64,000 bases of DNA from Leptothrix cholodnii SP-6 (GCF_000019785.1 NC_010524.1:4700001-4764000), one strand, 5' to 3'. Positions 33,841 through 43,955 are shown, counted from the stretch's first letter. The notes: generated by a model not told the origin, from the letters alone. Translations and numbers: made by a program.

Positions 33841-34455
33841 TCAACGACGCGGCAAGTAGAGCCGGTCCGAGTAGGTGGCCAGCCACTCGGGCCTGAAGGC
33901 CACGAAGATGGCCACCAGCATGCCGGTCAGCACGGCATCGCCCCAGGCCGACAGCCAGCGGCCGACCATCAGCTCGGCGCCGTCGAGGTGCGCGGGCACG
34001 CCGCCCAGCCACAGCGCCAGCGCACCGGCGAGCGTGCAGGCCAGCTGGGTGGCGAAGAAACCGCGGGCAAAGATGTAGACGAACAGGTGGTGCGGCAGCA
34101 GGCGCCGCACCGCCGCACCCAGCCCGAGCACCAGCGTGGCCGGCACCAGGCCCAGCCAGACCAGCCGGTGCAGGGTCTCCCAGGCGTCGAGCTGGCCCAG
34201 CCAGCCGGTCAGCAGCGCGGTCGGCACCAGCGCCAGCACCGCCAGCGGCCAGCCCGCCATCAGCACCAGCAGCGGCGCACCCGACAGCGGCTGCAGCACG
34301 GCGCTGTCGGCAAGCCGGTCGGCCCCCCAGAACAGCGGCATCAGCATCCACCAGGTCAGCCAGGCCCCGGGCGGGCCGGACGGACCGAATCCGCGCCACG
34401 GACGCATGGCCAGCGCCGGGATCAGGCAGGCAAGGGCTATCGACAGATCGAGCAT
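33841..34455 (-). CDS. Energy-coupling-factor/CbiM-like membrane protein (COG3235 type)
   Basis: 204 aa, about six hydrophobic segments, no signal peptide. The block LLPHHLFVYIFARGFFATQL is typical of the COG3235 family, related to the S-component/permease CbiM of ECF transporters. The start at MLDLSIALACLIPALAM (34455) was chosen from hydrophobicity; ATGs at 34464 and 34491 are alternatives. No ECF ATPase is adjacent. It converges on dctM. Confidence 0.75.
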   Translation of the reverse strand: MLDLSIALACLIPALAMRPWRGFGPSGPPGAWLTWWMLMPLFWGADRLADSAVLQPLSGAPLLVLMAGWPLAVLALVPTALLTGWLGQLDAWETLHRLVWLGLVPATLVLGLGAAVRRLLPHHLFVYIFARGFFATQLACTLAGALALWLGGVPAHLDGAELMVGRWLSAWGDAVLTGMLVAIFVAFRPEWLATYSDRLYLPRR

Positions 34456-34609
34456 GCCGCACATGCTAGGCGCAGGCCCGCCGTCCAGCATGATCGCGGT
34501 CAAGCTGGCCGGGCGACTGCGCGCGTGGCCACCACCCGCTGTGGCGCAGCCGCCGAAACCGGGGCTGTGCCGGATGGACGCGAGGCGAGCGCGCACTTAA
34601 GGTGACAGG

Positions 34610-35215
34610 ATGAACCGCCCCGCCGCCATCGACTTCTATTTCGACTTTTCGTCGCCCTACTCCTACATCGCCTCCGAGTGGATCAACGCCCTGGCCGCAC
34701 GCCACGGCCGCCCGGTGCGCTGGCACGCCATCCTGCTGGGGGTGACGTTCCAGGCCGCCGAGCTGCGCAGCCCCGTGTCCTATCCACTCAAGCGTGAGTA
34801 CTCACTGCGAGACTTCGCCCGATCGGCGCGGATGGAAGGGGTGCCGTACGTGATGCCTTCGCCCTTCCCGATCCCGACCCAGAACGCGGCTCGGCTGTTC
34901 TGGTGGCTCGACGCCACCGATCCGGCGCGCGCCACCGACTGGGCCCGTGCCGGTCTGCGGGCGTTTTTCACCCGCGGCGTCGATCTGAGCAACATGAGCG
35001 CGCTGACCGGCCTGGCGGCCGAGTTCGGCATCCCGGCCGAACAGGCCGCGCAGGTGTGCGCCGACCCGATCTGGAAGGACAAGCTGCGGCGTGAAAACGA
35101 TGCGGCGATCGCCGCGGGGGTGTTCGGCGCGCCGTTCTTCATCGTCGACGGCGAACCCTTCTGGGGCAACGACCGCAAGTCGCAGATCGACCGCTGGCTG
35201 AGCGGCGACCGCTGA
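34610..35215 (+). CDS. 2-hydroxychromene-2-carboxylate isomerase family (DsbA/GST-kappa fold)
   Basis: 201-aa thioredoxin-fold protein. Opening FYFDFSSPYSYIASE has the Ser of the HCCA isomerase active site in place of CxxC, and GVFGAPFFIVDGEPFWGNDR is the conserved C-terminal block. Naphthalene-pathway isomerases are the named members, but solitary copies like this one often have unknown glutathione-dependent substrates. No aromatic degradation genes are nearby. Confidence 0.87.
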   Translation: MNRPAAIDFYFDFSSPYSYIASEWINALAARHGRPVRWHAILLGVTFQAAELRSPVSYPLKREYSLRDFARSARMEGVPYVMPSPFPIPTQNAARLFWWLDATDPARATDWARAGLRAFFTRGVDLSNMSALTGLAAEFGIPAEQAAQVCADPIWKDKLRRENDAAIAAGVFGAPFFIVDGEPFWGNDRKSQIDRWLSGDR

Positions 35216-35236
35216 ACGGCCGGCCCGCAATCGCGC

Positions 35237-35521
35237 TCAGGGGCGCGGCTGCGCGAACGCGGCGCGGTCGCCGGCGTCGGTGTAACGGGTGATCTGCTGG
35301 CTGCGCTGGCGCTGCGTGTCCTCGTCGCTGGCACGCCGGAACTGCTCGCCCAGCCGGGCCAGTTCGTCGCTGCCGCAGGAGCGGCACAGGCTCAGCACCG
35401 CGCGGGCGTATTCGGCCGGGCCCAGCATCAGCGCGATGTCGACGTCTTCGCCGAGTTCGTGCAGCACGAGATCGTGGATGCGGATCGCGATCCGCAGTCG
35501 GGTTGTGTCGTTCATGGCCAT
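35237..35521 (-). CDS. Small conserved hypothetical protein
   Basis: 94 aa, start ATG 35521 with GGGAG a few bases upstream. The sequence TTRLRIAIRIHDLVLHELGE and a CRSCG pair (residues about 48-52) are visible; it is helical, mostly polar. I do not recognise the family. It reads the same way as rpoN, 275 bp downstream of it, and converges on the isomerase gene. Confidence 0.6.
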   Translation of the reverse strand: MAMNDTTRLRIAIRIHDLVLHELGEDVDIALMLGPAEYARAVLSLCRSCGSDELARLGEQFRRASDEDTQRQRSQQITRYTDAGDRAAFAQPRP

Positions 35522-35795
35522 GTTTGCTCCCATGCCATGGTCCATGCAGATGACGTGCCGCCCGATCCGTGAAAACACGCAAAATTGAACCCAAACGTGT
35601 CCGTTTTGGGGGTTCGGGATCGAATCCGAGGGTATGTCCGGAGCGGCCTGGCCACTGCACGAACCGCGGCACGCTCGAGCCGGCAGATGGTCTCCGACGG
35701 TACCGCGCGCGGACATCGCCGACGCGCACCGCGACGTGACAGGATGGCTCAGGGCGGCACACCGACTGCACCGCGCAGGTGCAGTGATCGTCGGC

Positions 35796-37406
35796 TCAGA
35801 TGTCCTTGCGCAGGTTCGCCGGTGCGATCTTGAGCGCCTCGCGGTACTTGGCCACCGTGCGGCGCGCCACCTGGATGCCCTGCTCTTCGAGCATGGTGCT
35901 CAGCTGGCTGTCCGACAGCGGTTTCTTGGGGTCCTCGGCCGCCACGAACTGCTTGATCAGCGCCCGCACCGCGGTGCTCGACGCGTTGCCGCCGGCATCG
36001 GTGTTGAGCGAGCTGCCGAAGAAGTACTTGAGCTCGAAGGTGCCGAACGGCGTGTTCATGTACTTGGCCGTCGTCACGCGCGAGATGGTCGACTCGTGCA
36101 GCCCCAGCTCGTCGGCGATCTCGCGCAGCACCAGCGGCTTCATGGCGATCTCGCCGTGCGTGAAGAAGCCCTTCTGGCGCTCGACGATGGCCTGCGAGAC
36201 ACGCTGGATGGTGTCGAAGCGCTGCAGGATGTTCTTGACGAACCAGCGCGCCTCCTGCAGCCGCGACGACAGCATCGCGCCACCGTCACCGCCGCCATTC
36301 GTGGCACCGCCGCGCTGGCTGCGGTGCTGGCGCAGCACCTGGGCGTACATGTCGTTGATGCGCAGCTTGGGCATGACGTCGGGGTTGAGCACCACCCGCC
36401 AGCCACGCCCGGCCTTCTGCACGATCACGTCGGGCACGACGATGTTGGCCTCGGCGCGGGCAAAGCGCCGCCCCGGCTTGGGCTCGAGCGCGACGATCAG
36501 CGTCTGCGCCTCGCGGATCAGCGCCTCGTCGGCGGCCACGGCGGTGACGAGCTTCTTGATGTCGCGCCGCGCCAGCAGGTCGAGGTGGTGCTGGCAGATG
36601 CGGATGGCGGCGGCCTGCGCCGGGCTCGGGTCGAGCTCGCGCAGCTGCAGCACCAGGCACTCGGGCAGGTCGCGCGCGCCGACGCCGGTCGGCTCCAGGC
36701 TCTGCAGCCAGCCGAGCGCACAGCGCAGGCGGTCGATCAGCTCCTCGCGCATCGTCGCGGCCTCGACCGGGTCGATCGCGTCGCCGGTCACGACCGCACC
36801 GGCCTCGATGCCGAAGGCCAGCCGTTCGGCGATCTCCTCGAGCGTGTCGGCCAGGTAGCCGTCCTCGTTGAGCGAGTCGATCAGCGACTCGACCAGCAGC
36901 ATGTCCTCGCCGGCCAGGCGCATGCCCAGCAGCTGGCCGCGCAGGTGATCGGGCAGGCTGGGCGTGAAGGTGGAGCGCTCGCTCCAGTCGCTGTCGTCGT
37001 CCTCGTTGGCGCCGTTGCGCGCCGCGGGGGTGTCCGACAGGCTGTTGAAGTCCTCGCGGTCGTGGCCGCTGTCCCAGTCTTCGCGCGACTCGCCGGCACC
37101 GAAGTCGAGCTGCTCGACGCTCACCGGCTCGGGGTCGCCGACGCCGGCTTCGTGGGCCGCATCGGCGGCACCGGTGTCGGCGTCGTAGCGGGACTCTTCC
37201 TGGGTCGGGGCGCTGCGCTCCTGGATGACCTGGCTCTCGGGCGTGGGGCTGTCTTCTTCGGCCTCGAGGAAGGGGTTCTGTTCGAGCATCTGCTCGACTT
37301 CCTGATGCAGCTCGAGGGTCGACAGTTGCAGCAACCGGATCGACTGCTGCAACTGGGGCGTCAGCGCCAGATGCTGCGAAAGACGGACCTGCAGGGATGG
37401 TTTCAC
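35796..37406 (-). CDS. rpoN: RNA polymerase sigma-54 factor RpoN
   Basis: Alternative sigma factor recognising -24/-12 promoters and needing bEBP activators. 536 aa. Region I: LQVRLSQHLALTPQLQQSIR with Gln/Leu repeats at the N-terminus; Region II acidic (DADTGAADAAHEAG); Region III includes the core-binding part, the HTH and the RpoN box ARRTVAKYRE near the C-terminus. lptB is 19 bp upstream, the usual lptA-lptB-rpoN order. The ribosome-hibernation gene (hpf) often found after rpoN is absent. Confidence 0.97.
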   Translation of the reverse strand: MKPSLQVRLSQHLALTPQLQQSIRLLQLSTLELHQEVEQMLEQNPFLEAEEDSPTPESQVIQERSAPTQEESRYDADTGAADAAHEAGVGDPEPVSVEQLDFGAGESREDWDSGHDREDFNSLSDTPAARNGANEDDDSDWSERSTFTPSLPDHLRGQLLGMRLAGEDMLLVESLIDSLNEDGYLADTLEEIAERLAFGIEAGAVVTGDAIDPVEAATMREELIDRLRCALGWLQSLEPTGVGARDLPECLVLQLRELDPSPAQAAAIRICQHHLDLLARRDIKKLVTAVAADEALIREAQTLIVALEPKPGRRFARAEANIVVPDVIVQKAGRGWRVVLNPDVMPKLRINDMYAQVLRQHRSQRGGATNGGGDGGAMLSSRLQEARWFVKNILQRFDTIQRVSQAIVERQKGFFTHGEIAMKPLVLREIADELGLHESTISRVTTAKYMNTPFGTFELKYFFGSSLNTDAGGNASSTAVRALIKQFVAAEDPKKPLSDSQLSTMLEEQGIQVARRTVAKYREALKIAPANLRKDI

Positions 37407-37425
37407 GGGTTGCCGGCCTTCTTGA

Positions 37426-38232
37426 TTACATGCGGAAATGTTCGCCGAGGTAGACCTTGCGGACGTCCGGGTTCTCGACGATCGCCGCGGGCGTGCCTTC
37501 GGCCAGCACCCGGCCTTCGCTGATGATGTAGGCGCGGTCGCAGATGCCCAGCGTCTCGCGCACGTTGTGGTCGGTGATCAGCACGCCGATGCCACGCGCC
37601 TTGAGGAAACCGATGATGCGCTGGATCTCGAGCACCGCGATCGGGTCGACGCCGGCAAACGGCTCGTCGAGCAGGATGAAGCGCGGCTGCGTGGCCAGCG
37701 CACGGGCGATCTCGACGCGTCGGCGCTCACCGCCCGACAGCGCCGGCGCGGGCGATTCGCGCAGCTTCTCGATCGACAGGTCGGCCAGCAGGCCGTCGAG
37801 CATCTGCTCGATGCGCTGCGCGCTGTAGCGGCGGCCTTCGGCGTCCTGCTGCAGTTCGAGCACGGCGCGGATGTTCTCCTCGACCGTCAGGCGCCGGAAG
37901 ATCGACGCCTCCTGCGGCAGGTACGACAGCCCCATGCGGGCGCGCTGGTGGATCGGCAGGCGCTGCACCGGCGCGCCGTCGATGCGGATCTGTCCGGCAT
38001 CGGCGCGCACCAGGCCGACCAGCATGTAGAAGCTGGTGGTCTTGCCCGCGCCGTTGGGGCCCAGCAGGCCGACCACCTCGCCGCTGTTGACGGCCAGGTG
38101 GATGTCCTTGACCACCTTGCGCGCGCCGTAGCTCTTTTCGAGGCCGTCGGCTTCGAGCCGGCTCGACGCGCCGTTGCGGCCCGCCCGGGCCGGCTGCGCC
38201 AGCTTCTCGTTCGCCGGGCCGGGCGAGTTCAA
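37426..38232 (-). CDS. lptB: LPS export ABC ATPase LptB
   Basis: Powers extraction of LPS from the inner membrane with LptF/G/C. 268 aa: Walker [19 protein letters not shown]-loop [13 protein letters not shown], signature [15 protein letters not shown], Walker [14 protein letters not shown], switch His in [12 protein letters not shown]. An N-terminal extension of about 30 residues ([13 protein letters not shown]) is not conserved. ATG overlaps the lptA stop by 4 bp. Confidence 0.97.
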   Translation of the reverse strand: MNSPGPANEKLAQPARAGRNGASSRLEADGLEKSYGARKVVKDIHLAVNSGEVVGLLGPNGAGKTTSFYMLVGLVRADAGQIRIDGAPVQRLPIHQRARMGLSYLPQEASIFRRLTVEENIRAVLELQQDAEGRRYSAQRIEQMLDGLLADLSIEKLRESPAPALSGGERRRVEIARALATQPRFILLDEPFAGVDPIAVLEIQRIIGFLKARGIGVLITDHNVRETLGICDRAYIISEGRVLAEGTPAAIVENPDVRKVYLGEHFRM

Positions 38233-38864
38233 CGCTTGACTCCCGCCGCGTCGGCCGGGCGCGGCGTGACGATGCCGCGCACCCGCCCGCCGCTGCTGCC
38301 GTCGGCCGCACCACCCTGGATCTCGATCGCGTCGCGGCCGTGGTCGTAGACGATGGTCTGGCCGCTGATCTGGTCGGCCAGCACGCCGGCGCGCAGCAGA
38401 CGCACCTGCGCCTGCTGGCTGAATCGCACGGTCTGGCTGACGGTGTCGTATTCGATGCGCCGGGCCTGGCCCTCGATGACTTCATCGAGGCCGTCGCGCT
38501 TCTGCCTGAACGTGGCGGGCTGCGCCTCGCTGCCCGATGCCACCGCCAGCTGGCCGGCGGGCGTCTCGCGCAACTCGATCTGGTCGGCCTTCAGGATCAG
38601 CGTGCCGCGGGTGATCTCGACGCCGCCGGTCAGCAGCTGCAGCTTGCGCTTGCCGTCGATCTTGAGCTGGCCGGCATTGAACTCCAGCGGCAGATCCCGG
38701 TCGGCCCGTTCGGCCTGGGCCGTCACGGCCAGCGCCGACAACAGCAGGGCGACCGCCCAGCCTGCCGCACCGCGCCGGCCAGCCCGATCGACGCCCGGCT
38801 CTCGCGCGGCGACGCACGACGCATCAGACGCGGCAGGGGACAGGACTGAAAACTGTGTGTTCAT
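38229..38864 (-). CDS. lptA: LPS transport periplasmic protein LptA
   Basis: Periplasmic bridge for LPS. 211 aa with a long N-terminal region containing the hydrophobic signal [18 protein letters not shown]; the OstA/LptA beta-jellyroll follows ([47 protein letters not shown]). lptC and kdsC, often upstream, are not here; 142 bp without a gene separate it from dsbA. Confidence 0.92.
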   Translation of the reverse strand: MNTQFSVLSPAASDASCVAAREPGVDRAGRRGAAGWAVALLLSALAVTAQAERADRDLPLEFNAGQLKIDGKRKLQLLTGGVEITRGTLILKADQIELRETPAGQLAVASGSEAQPATFRQKRDGLDEVIEGQARRIEYDTVSQTVRFSQQAQVRLLRAGVLADQISGQTIVYDHGRDAIEIQGGAADGSSGGRVRGIVTPRPADAAGVKR

Positions 38865-39006
38865 GGCGGCATGGATATTGCAGGAATTCTACCTGCATCC
38901 TGCAGCCAGAGCCTAGTGCCCGGGCCCGCAGTGACAACGGCCCGGAACCTGTCCAGGCCGGTCTGGCGCCCGATCAGCCCCGGGACATGGCCCGGGGCGA
39001 GCGACA

Positions 39007-39672
39007 TCAGGCGCCCTTGCGCACCCGTGCCACCAGCTGATCGGTCAGGGCCAGCGCGCGCAGGCCGCCTTCGAGCTCGGGCGTGTTGTCGCCACCGGCC
39101 AGCGCCGGCGAGGTGTAGTAGCGGCCGTGGATGCCGAGCGCCGGCACGCCGTCGATCTTGTAGGCCTCGGCCAGCTGCTTGCCCTGGCGCACCTTGGCCT
39201 GCATGCCGAACGAGTTGTACATCTCGACGAACTTGGCGCGGTCGGCGCCGTTCTTCTCGACGAAAGCGAAGATGTCCTCCGGCCGGTCGAGCCGCTGGCG
39301 CAGCTGGTGGATGGCATGGAAGACCTTGCGGTGCAGGCTGTCGACCAGGCCGAGCGCCTCGAGCGTGGCGTACAGGCGCTGCTGCGGCTCGAAGTTGGGC
39401 CGAAAGCCCACGTGTACGCGGCGGAACGCCACGTCGGCCGGCAGCTTGCGGGCCCAGGCGTCGAGCGTCGGCTCGAACGCATGGCAGTGCGGGCAGCCGT
39501 ACCAGAAGAACTCGACCACCTCGATCTTGCCTTCGGGCGCCGTCACGGACAGCTGCTGCGACAGGCGCACGTAGTGCTTGCCCTCCTGGAAGGACTGCGC
39601 AGCGGCGTGACCCGCCACGCCGGTCAGGCCCAGCACGGCGGCGGTTTGAGCCAAGAAATCTCGACGATCCAT
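39007..39672 (-). CDS. dsbA: Thiol:disulfide interchange protein DsbA
   Basis: Periplasmic disulfide oxidase, 221 aa. Signal peptide with RRDFLAQTAAVLGLTGVAG; active site EFFWYGCPHCHAFEPTL (CPHC near residue 60); cis-Pro in KIDGVPALGIHGRYY. ATG 39672 with AGGA upstream. Follows argS and a SPOR-domain gene in the common Burkholderiales order. Confidence 0.95.
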   Translation of the reverse strand: MDRRDFLAQTAAVLGLTGVAGHAAAQSFQEGKHYVRLSQQLSVTAPEGKIEVVEFFWYGCPHCHAFEPTLDAWARKLPADVAFRRVHVGFRPNFEPQQRLYATLEALGLVDSLHRKVFHAIHQLRQRLDRPEDIFAFVEKNGADRAKFVEMYNSFGMQAKVRQGKQLAEAYKIDGVPALGIHGRYYTSPALAGGDNTPELEGGLRALALTDQLVARVRKGA

Positions 39673-39709
39673 TTCAGGTTTTCCTTTTGCTTGTTCGGTG
39701 ACCGGCGCT

Positions 39710-40360
39710 TCAGCGCGCCACCCTGACCAGCGCGGCGTCGCTGAATCCGACGCCCGCGGCCCGTTCCTTGGCACGGTCGGCGTCTTCGCGCACATCGAAC
39801 GGGCCGAGCCGGACACGGTACATCGTGTGGCCGGCCTGCTCGCTCTCGGTGATGCGGCCGACCAGGCCGTTGATCGCCAGCCGGGCACGCTGCTGCTCGG
39901 CGTCGTCGGTGCGCGTGTAGGCGCCAACCTGCACGTAATACTGGAACGTCTGAGCCGCCGGCTTGGCCGACCGCTCGACGGCGGCCGGTGACGGCGCCGC
40001 CTGTGGGCGCGAAGCGGCACCGAAGGCGGCGATCGGCGGCGCGATCGGTGCGGCCACCGCGGCCGATGCCCCCGCATCGGGAGCCGGCGCCGGTTGCGGC
40101 ACGGCCGGCGGCACCACCGGCCGGGCGACGTTCTTGCCTGCCAGGCCCGCGTTCGGATCCCAATTGCGGTTCTTCTCGAGCTCGGCGGCGTCCTGTTCGG
40201 CGGTGCGTTGCGGCACCTTGTTGACGAACGGCACCGGCACCTTGGTGACATACAGCGCCACCGCCAGCGCCAGCGCCAGGCCGATCAGCAGCCCGACGAT
40301 CATGCCCAGCACAAAACCGCCGCGTTGGCCGTTGCGTTGCGTCTTCACCATCTGCGACAT
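39710..40360 (-). CDS. SPOR-domain (FtsN-like) membrane protein
   Basis: 216 aa: short cytoplasmic N-terminus, one TM (GFVLGMIVGLLIGLALALAV, residues 15-34), Pro/Ala-rich periplasmic linker, and a C-terminal SPOR domain (QTFQYYVQVGAYTRTDDAEQ to MYRVRLGPFDVREDA) that binds denuded septal peptidoglycan. Likely divisome-associated. Between argS and dsbA with short gaps, so probably one operon. Confidence 0.9.
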   Translation of the reverse strand: MSQMVKTQRNGQRGGFVLGMIVGLLIGLALALAVALYVTKVPVPFVNKVPQRTAEQDAAELEKNRNWDPNAGLAGKNVARPVVPPAVPQPAPAPDAGASAAVAAPIAPPIAAFGAASRPQAAPSPAAVERSAKPAAQTFQYYVQVGAYTRTDDAEQQRARLAINGLVGRITESEQAGHTMYRVRLGPFDVREDADRAKERAAGVGFSDAALVRVAR

Positions 40361-40379
40361 CTCCGTCTCGATCGCCTGA

Positions 40380-42065
40380 TCACATCTTGCGCGGCGCGCT
40401 CACGCCCAGCACCGCCAGCGCGTTGCGCAGCACCTGCGCGGTGGCTTCGAGCAGCGCCATGCGCGCGCGCATCGGCTCGACGGCACCGTCGAGGAACCTC
40501 ACCGCGCCGTAGTAGCTGTGATAGTGCGCGGCCAGGTCGCGCAGATAGAAGGCGACGTTGTGCGGCGCCAGGTCGGCCGCAGCCGCGCCCAGCATCTCGG
40601 GGTACTCGGCCAGCTTGTTCATCAGCGCGAACTCGGTCGGCTCGGCGAGCAGGCTCAGGTCGGCATCGGCCAGCGTCGCCAGATCGCCCTGGTGCTCCTC
40701 GACGTAGCGCGCAAGCACCGAGCAGACCCGCGCATGGGCGTACTGCACGTAGTAGACCGGGTTCTCGTCGTTGGCCTTCAGCGCCAGGTCGACGTCGAAG
40801 ACGAACTCGGTGTCGGCCTTGCGGCTGATCAGGAAGAAGCGCACCGCGTCGCGGCTGGTCCAGTCGATCAGGTCGCGCAGCGTCACGTAGCTGCCGGCGC
40901 GCTTGGAGATCTTGACCTCCTCGCCGCCCTTCATCACCGTGACCATCTTGTGCAGCACGTAGTCGGGCCAGCCCTGCGGCACGCCGACGCCGGCCGCCTG
41001 CAGGCCGGCGCGCACCCGCGCGATGGTGCCGTGGTGGTCGCTGCCCTGGATGTTGATGACCTTGTCGAAACCCCGTTCCCACTTGTGGATGTGGTAGGCC
41101 ACGTCGGGCACGAAGTAGGTGTAGGTGCCGTCGGACTTCTTCATGACGCGATCCTTGTCGTCGCCATAGTCCGTGCTGCGCAGCCACAGCGCGCCACCTT
41201 CCTCGAAGGTCTTGCCGGCCGCCGTGAGCTTGGCCACCGCCTCCTCGACCCGGCCGCTGCTGTAGAGGCCGGACTCGAGGTAGTAATGGTCGAAGCGCAC
41301 GCCGAAGGCCTGCAGATCCAGGTCCTGCTCGTGGCGCAGATAGGCCACCGCGAACTGGCGGATCGAGTCGATGTCTTCGACCTCGCCCGAGGCGGTGAAG
41401 GCACGGTCGTCGGCCTTGACGGTCGCGCCGGCGAGGAACTCGCGCGCGATGTCGGCGATGTAGTCGCCGTTGTAGGCCGACGCCGGCCACTCGGCGTCAC
41501 CGGGCTTGAGGCCGCGCAGGCGGCACTGGGTCGAGCTGGCGAGGGTGCCGATCTGCACCCCGGCGTCGTTGTAGTAGAACTCGCGGTGCACCGCCCAGCC
41601 CTGGGTGGCGAAGACGTTGCAGATCGCGTCGCCCAGCGCAGCCTGGCGGCCGTGGCCGACGTGCAGCGGCCCGGTCGGGTTGGCCGACACGAACTCCACC
41701 ATCACGCGCTGCCCGTTGGGTGCACGCACGCCGAAGCCCTCGCGCTGCGACAGCACCGCCGACACCACCTGCTGGCGCGCCGCCGGCTTGAGCCGCAGGT
41801 TGATGAAACCGGGGCCGGCGAGCTCCATCGCGTCGACCCACTTCTGCGCGGCCGGCTGGCGGCCCAGCGCCTCGACCAGCGCCTGCGCGAGTTCGCGCGG
41901 GTTCTTGCGCAACGGCCGGGCGAGCTGCATCGCGGCGGTGATGGCGAGGTCGCCGTGGGCGGCCTGCTTGGGGTTTTCGAAGGCCGGCGCCAGGTCGCTG
42001 CCGGGCACCAGCTCGGCCAGCGCAAGCCCCAGCGCGGCGAGCAATTCCTCTTTGGCTTGAATCAT
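40380..42065 (-). CDS. argS: Arginyl-tRNA synthetase
   Basis: Class I aminoacyl-tRNA synthetase, 561 aa. HIGH-type motif [21 protein letters not shown]-terminal Add1-like domain, and [20 protein letters not shown] for the second motif; the C-terminal DALR-type anticodon domain contains [11 protein letters not shown] and [13 protein letters not shown]. Full length. Divergent from the kinase gene at 42204. Confidence 0.97.
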   Translation of the reverse strand: MIQAKEELLAALGLALAELVPGSDLAPAFENPKQAAHGDLAITAAMQLARPLRKNPRELAQALVEALGRQPAAQKWVDAMELAGPGFINLRLKPAARQQVVSAVLSQREGFGVRAPNGQRVMVEFVSANPTGPLHVGHGRQAALGDAICNVFATQGWAVHREFYYNDAGVQIGTLASSTQCRLRGLKPGDAEWPASAYNGDYIADIAREFLAGATVKADDRAFTASGEVEDIDSIRQFAVAYLRHEQDLDLQAFGVRFDHYYLESGLYSSGRVEEAVAKLTAAGKTFEEGGALWLRSTDYGDDKDRVMKKSDGTYTYFVPDVAYHIHKWERGFDKVINIQGSDHHGTIARVRAGLQAAGVGVPQGWPDYVLHKMVTVMKGGEEVKISKRAGSYVTLRDLIDWTSRDAVRFFLISRKADTEFVFDVDLALKANDENPVYYVQYAHARVCSVLARYVEEHQGDLATLADADLSLLAEPTEFALMNKLAEYPEMLGAAAADLAPHNVAFYLRDLAAHYHSYYGAVRFLDGAVEPMRARMALLEATAQVLRNALAVLGVSAPRKM

Positions 42066-42203
42066 GAGTTCATTCTACGGGCGGGGTGTGCAGGGCCGGA
42101 GCCGCCCCGGATCGTGGCAGATGACCCCATGTTTGCCGTTTCGTGCACTTGCCCCCCGGGCGCCGGAGTGAAAAACTCGACGCCACTTGACTCCGACTCC
42201 ATC

Positions 42204-43538
42204 ATGATCGACCTCAGCGAAGCGGTGCAGCCCGAGCGCATCGGCAAATACCGCGTCATACGCCGACTCGGCGAAGGCACCACCAGCGAGGTCTTCCTCT
42301 GCCACGACGAATTCCATGACCGCCAGGTGGCGGTCAAGCGGGTGCGCGCCAGCGCGCTGCGCGATGCCGTCGACGGCCACGTGTTCTCGCGCTTCTTCGC
42401 CTCCGAGGCGGCGCTGGCCGGGCTGCTGCACCACCCCAACGTGGTCGACATCTTCGACGCCGTGCCCGACCCGGTCTCGCCCTACGTGGTGATGGAGTAC
42501 GTGCCCGGCACGACGCTGCGTGCCTACTGCCAGAGCGGCCACCTGCTGCCGCTCGAGCAGGTGGTCGAGATCGGCTTCAAGTGCGCGATGGCGCTCGGCT
42601 ACTGCTACCGCCAGGGCCTGATCCACCGCGACGTCAAGCCGGCCAACATCCTGGCGCTCGAAACCAACGGCGTCGTCACCGACGTCAAGATCACCGACTT
42701 CGGCAGCGCGCTGAACCTGGCGTCCGACGCGACCCAGGTGCACCGCGTCGGCTCGCTGGCCTACATGTCACCCGAGCAGCTCGACGGCAGCCAGCTCGAT
42801 GCGCGCTCCGACATCTACTCGCTCGGCGCCGTGCTCTACCACCTGATCGCTGGCCACGCCCCGTTCGAGGCCAGCAGCCAGGCCAGCCTGATGCACCAGA
42901 TCTGCCACGTGCAGCCGGTGTCGCTGGTGGGCCTGCGTGCCGGTGTCAGCACCGCGCTGGATCAGGTCGTGCAGCGCTGCCTGTCCAAGCGCGCCGACCT
43001 GCGGTTCTCGTCGTGGGACGCGCTCGGCGAGGCGCTCTCGCAGCTCATCACGATGCACCACGTGCCGCGTGGCGCGCTGCAGGGCGTGCTCGACTCGGAG
43101 CGTTTCACGCTGCTGCGCACGCTCGACTTCTTCAACAACTTCGGCGACGTCGCGCTGTGGGAGGTCGTGCACCGCGCCAAGTGGCAGCGCTTCGCGGTCG
43201 GCCACGCGCTCTACAGCAAGGGCGAGGAAGGCCGGCACTTCCACATCATCGCCAGCGGCGCGGTCGAGGTCTACCGCGACGGCCGACGGGTCGCCGAACT
43301 CGGCACCGGCACCTCGGTGGGCGAGATGGCCTACCTCGCGCCCAACCCCGAGCTGCGCCGCCACAGCACCGACATCGTCGTCACCGACGCGGCCACCACG
43401 ATCTCGTTCGCGCCCGATTCGCTGGCACGCCTGAGCCCGGCCTGCCGGCACCTGTTCGACGAGGCCTTCATCCGCGTGCTGGTGCGCCGACTGCACGCCG
43501 CGCACGAAGCGCTCGCCCACCCGCGCCGCATCCTCTGA
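42204..43538 (+). CDS. Serine/threonine protein kinase fused to a cyclic-nucleotide-binding domain
   Basis: 444 aa. Hanks-type kinase, residues about 14-280: Gly loop RRLGEGTTSEV, Lys in VAVKRV, HRDVKPANIL catalytic loop, DFGSA, and SPEQ for APE. C-terminal cNMP-binding (CAP_ED-like) domain about 310-430: YSKGEEGRHFHIIASGAVEV and GTSVGEMAYL. No TM segment or DNA-binding helix. This suggests a kinase whose activity or location answers to a nucleotide (inference). The ATG at 42204 was chosen; 42129 is an alternative in frame. Confidence 0.92.
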   Translation: MIDLSEAVQPERIGKYRVIRRLGEGTTSEVFLCHDEFHDRQVAVKRVRASALRDAVDGHVFSRFFASEAALAGLLHHPNVVDIFDAVPDPVSPYVVMEYVPGTTLRAYCQSGHLLPLEQVVEIGFKCAMALGYCYRQGLIHRDVKPANILALETNGVVTDVKITDFGSALNLASDATQVHRVGSLAYMSPEQLDGSQLDARSDIYSLGAVLYHLIAGHAPFEASSQASLMHQICHVQPVSLVGLRAGVSTALDQVVQRCLSKRADLRFSSWDALGEALSQLITMHHVPRGALQGVLDSERFTLLRTLDFFNNFGDVALWEVVHRAKWQRFAVGHALYSKGEEGRHFHIIASGAVEVYRDGRRVAELGTGTSVGEMAYLAPNPELRRHSTDIVVTDAATTISFAPDSLARLSPACRHLFDEAFIRVLVRRLHAAHEALAHPRRIL

Positions 43539-43676
43539 CCCGACCGGTCTGACGCGCCGGCGCCACAGCCGTCGGTGCCCGGCAACACGTCGACGGGCCG
43601 GCGCTTGTCCGGGCGCGGCGCGCGCGCTTCAATGCACGCGGCGCGCCGCGCCGCTCCTCCACAGCACGAGACCCCC

Positions 43677-43955
43677 ATGAAATCCTTCCTCACGATCGCC
43701 GCCCTCGCCCTTGCCACCCTCGCCACCGGCGCCCACGCCGCCGATGCGGCCTGCGAGGCCAAGGCGCTGGACAAGAACGGCAAGGCCCTGGCCGGCGCGG
43801 CCAAGAACAGCTTCATGAAGAAGTGCGAGGCGGAATCGCAAGCCTCGGGCGCCGGCGCCGCCTGCGAGGCCAAGGCACTGGACAAGAACGGCAAGGCCCT
43901 GGCCGGTGCGGCCAAGACCAGCTTCGTCAAGAAGTGCATGGCCGAAGCGAAGTAA
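43677..43955 (+). CDS. PsiF-like periplasmic protein with two tandem repeats
   Basis: 92 aa with signal peptide (MKSFLTIAALALATLATG) then two near-identical PsiF-type repeats, CEAKALDKNGKALAGAAKNS and the same with T for N, each ending FxKKC. E. coli PsiF is phosphate-starvation-inducible but of unknown function. The two halves agree at nearly all bases, so the duplication is recent. A weak GC-rich hairpin (43965-43979) follows. Confidence 0.85.
   Translation: MKSFLTIAALALATLATGAHAADAACEAKALDKNGKALAGAAKNSFMKKCEAESQASGAGAACEAKALDKNGKALAGAAKTSFVKKCMAEAK
43752..43937 (+). repeat. Tandem duplication inside the PsiF-like gene
   Basis: 75-bp units at 43752-43826 and 43863-43937, period 111 bp (37 codons), almost identical DNA, joined by a short Ser/Gly/Ala linker. 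Confidence 0.9.

Noticed and set aside
35588..35614. AACCCAAACG / CGTTTTGGGGGTT inverted repeat as a terminator after rpoN
   Set aside because: The arms differ in length, it has no T-run, and it lies over 180 bp past the rpoN stop.
40518..42203. Extension of the Ser/Thr kinase frame far upstream through argS
   Set aside because: Open only because it is opposite argS; the kinase starts at 42204 near the conserved Gly loop.
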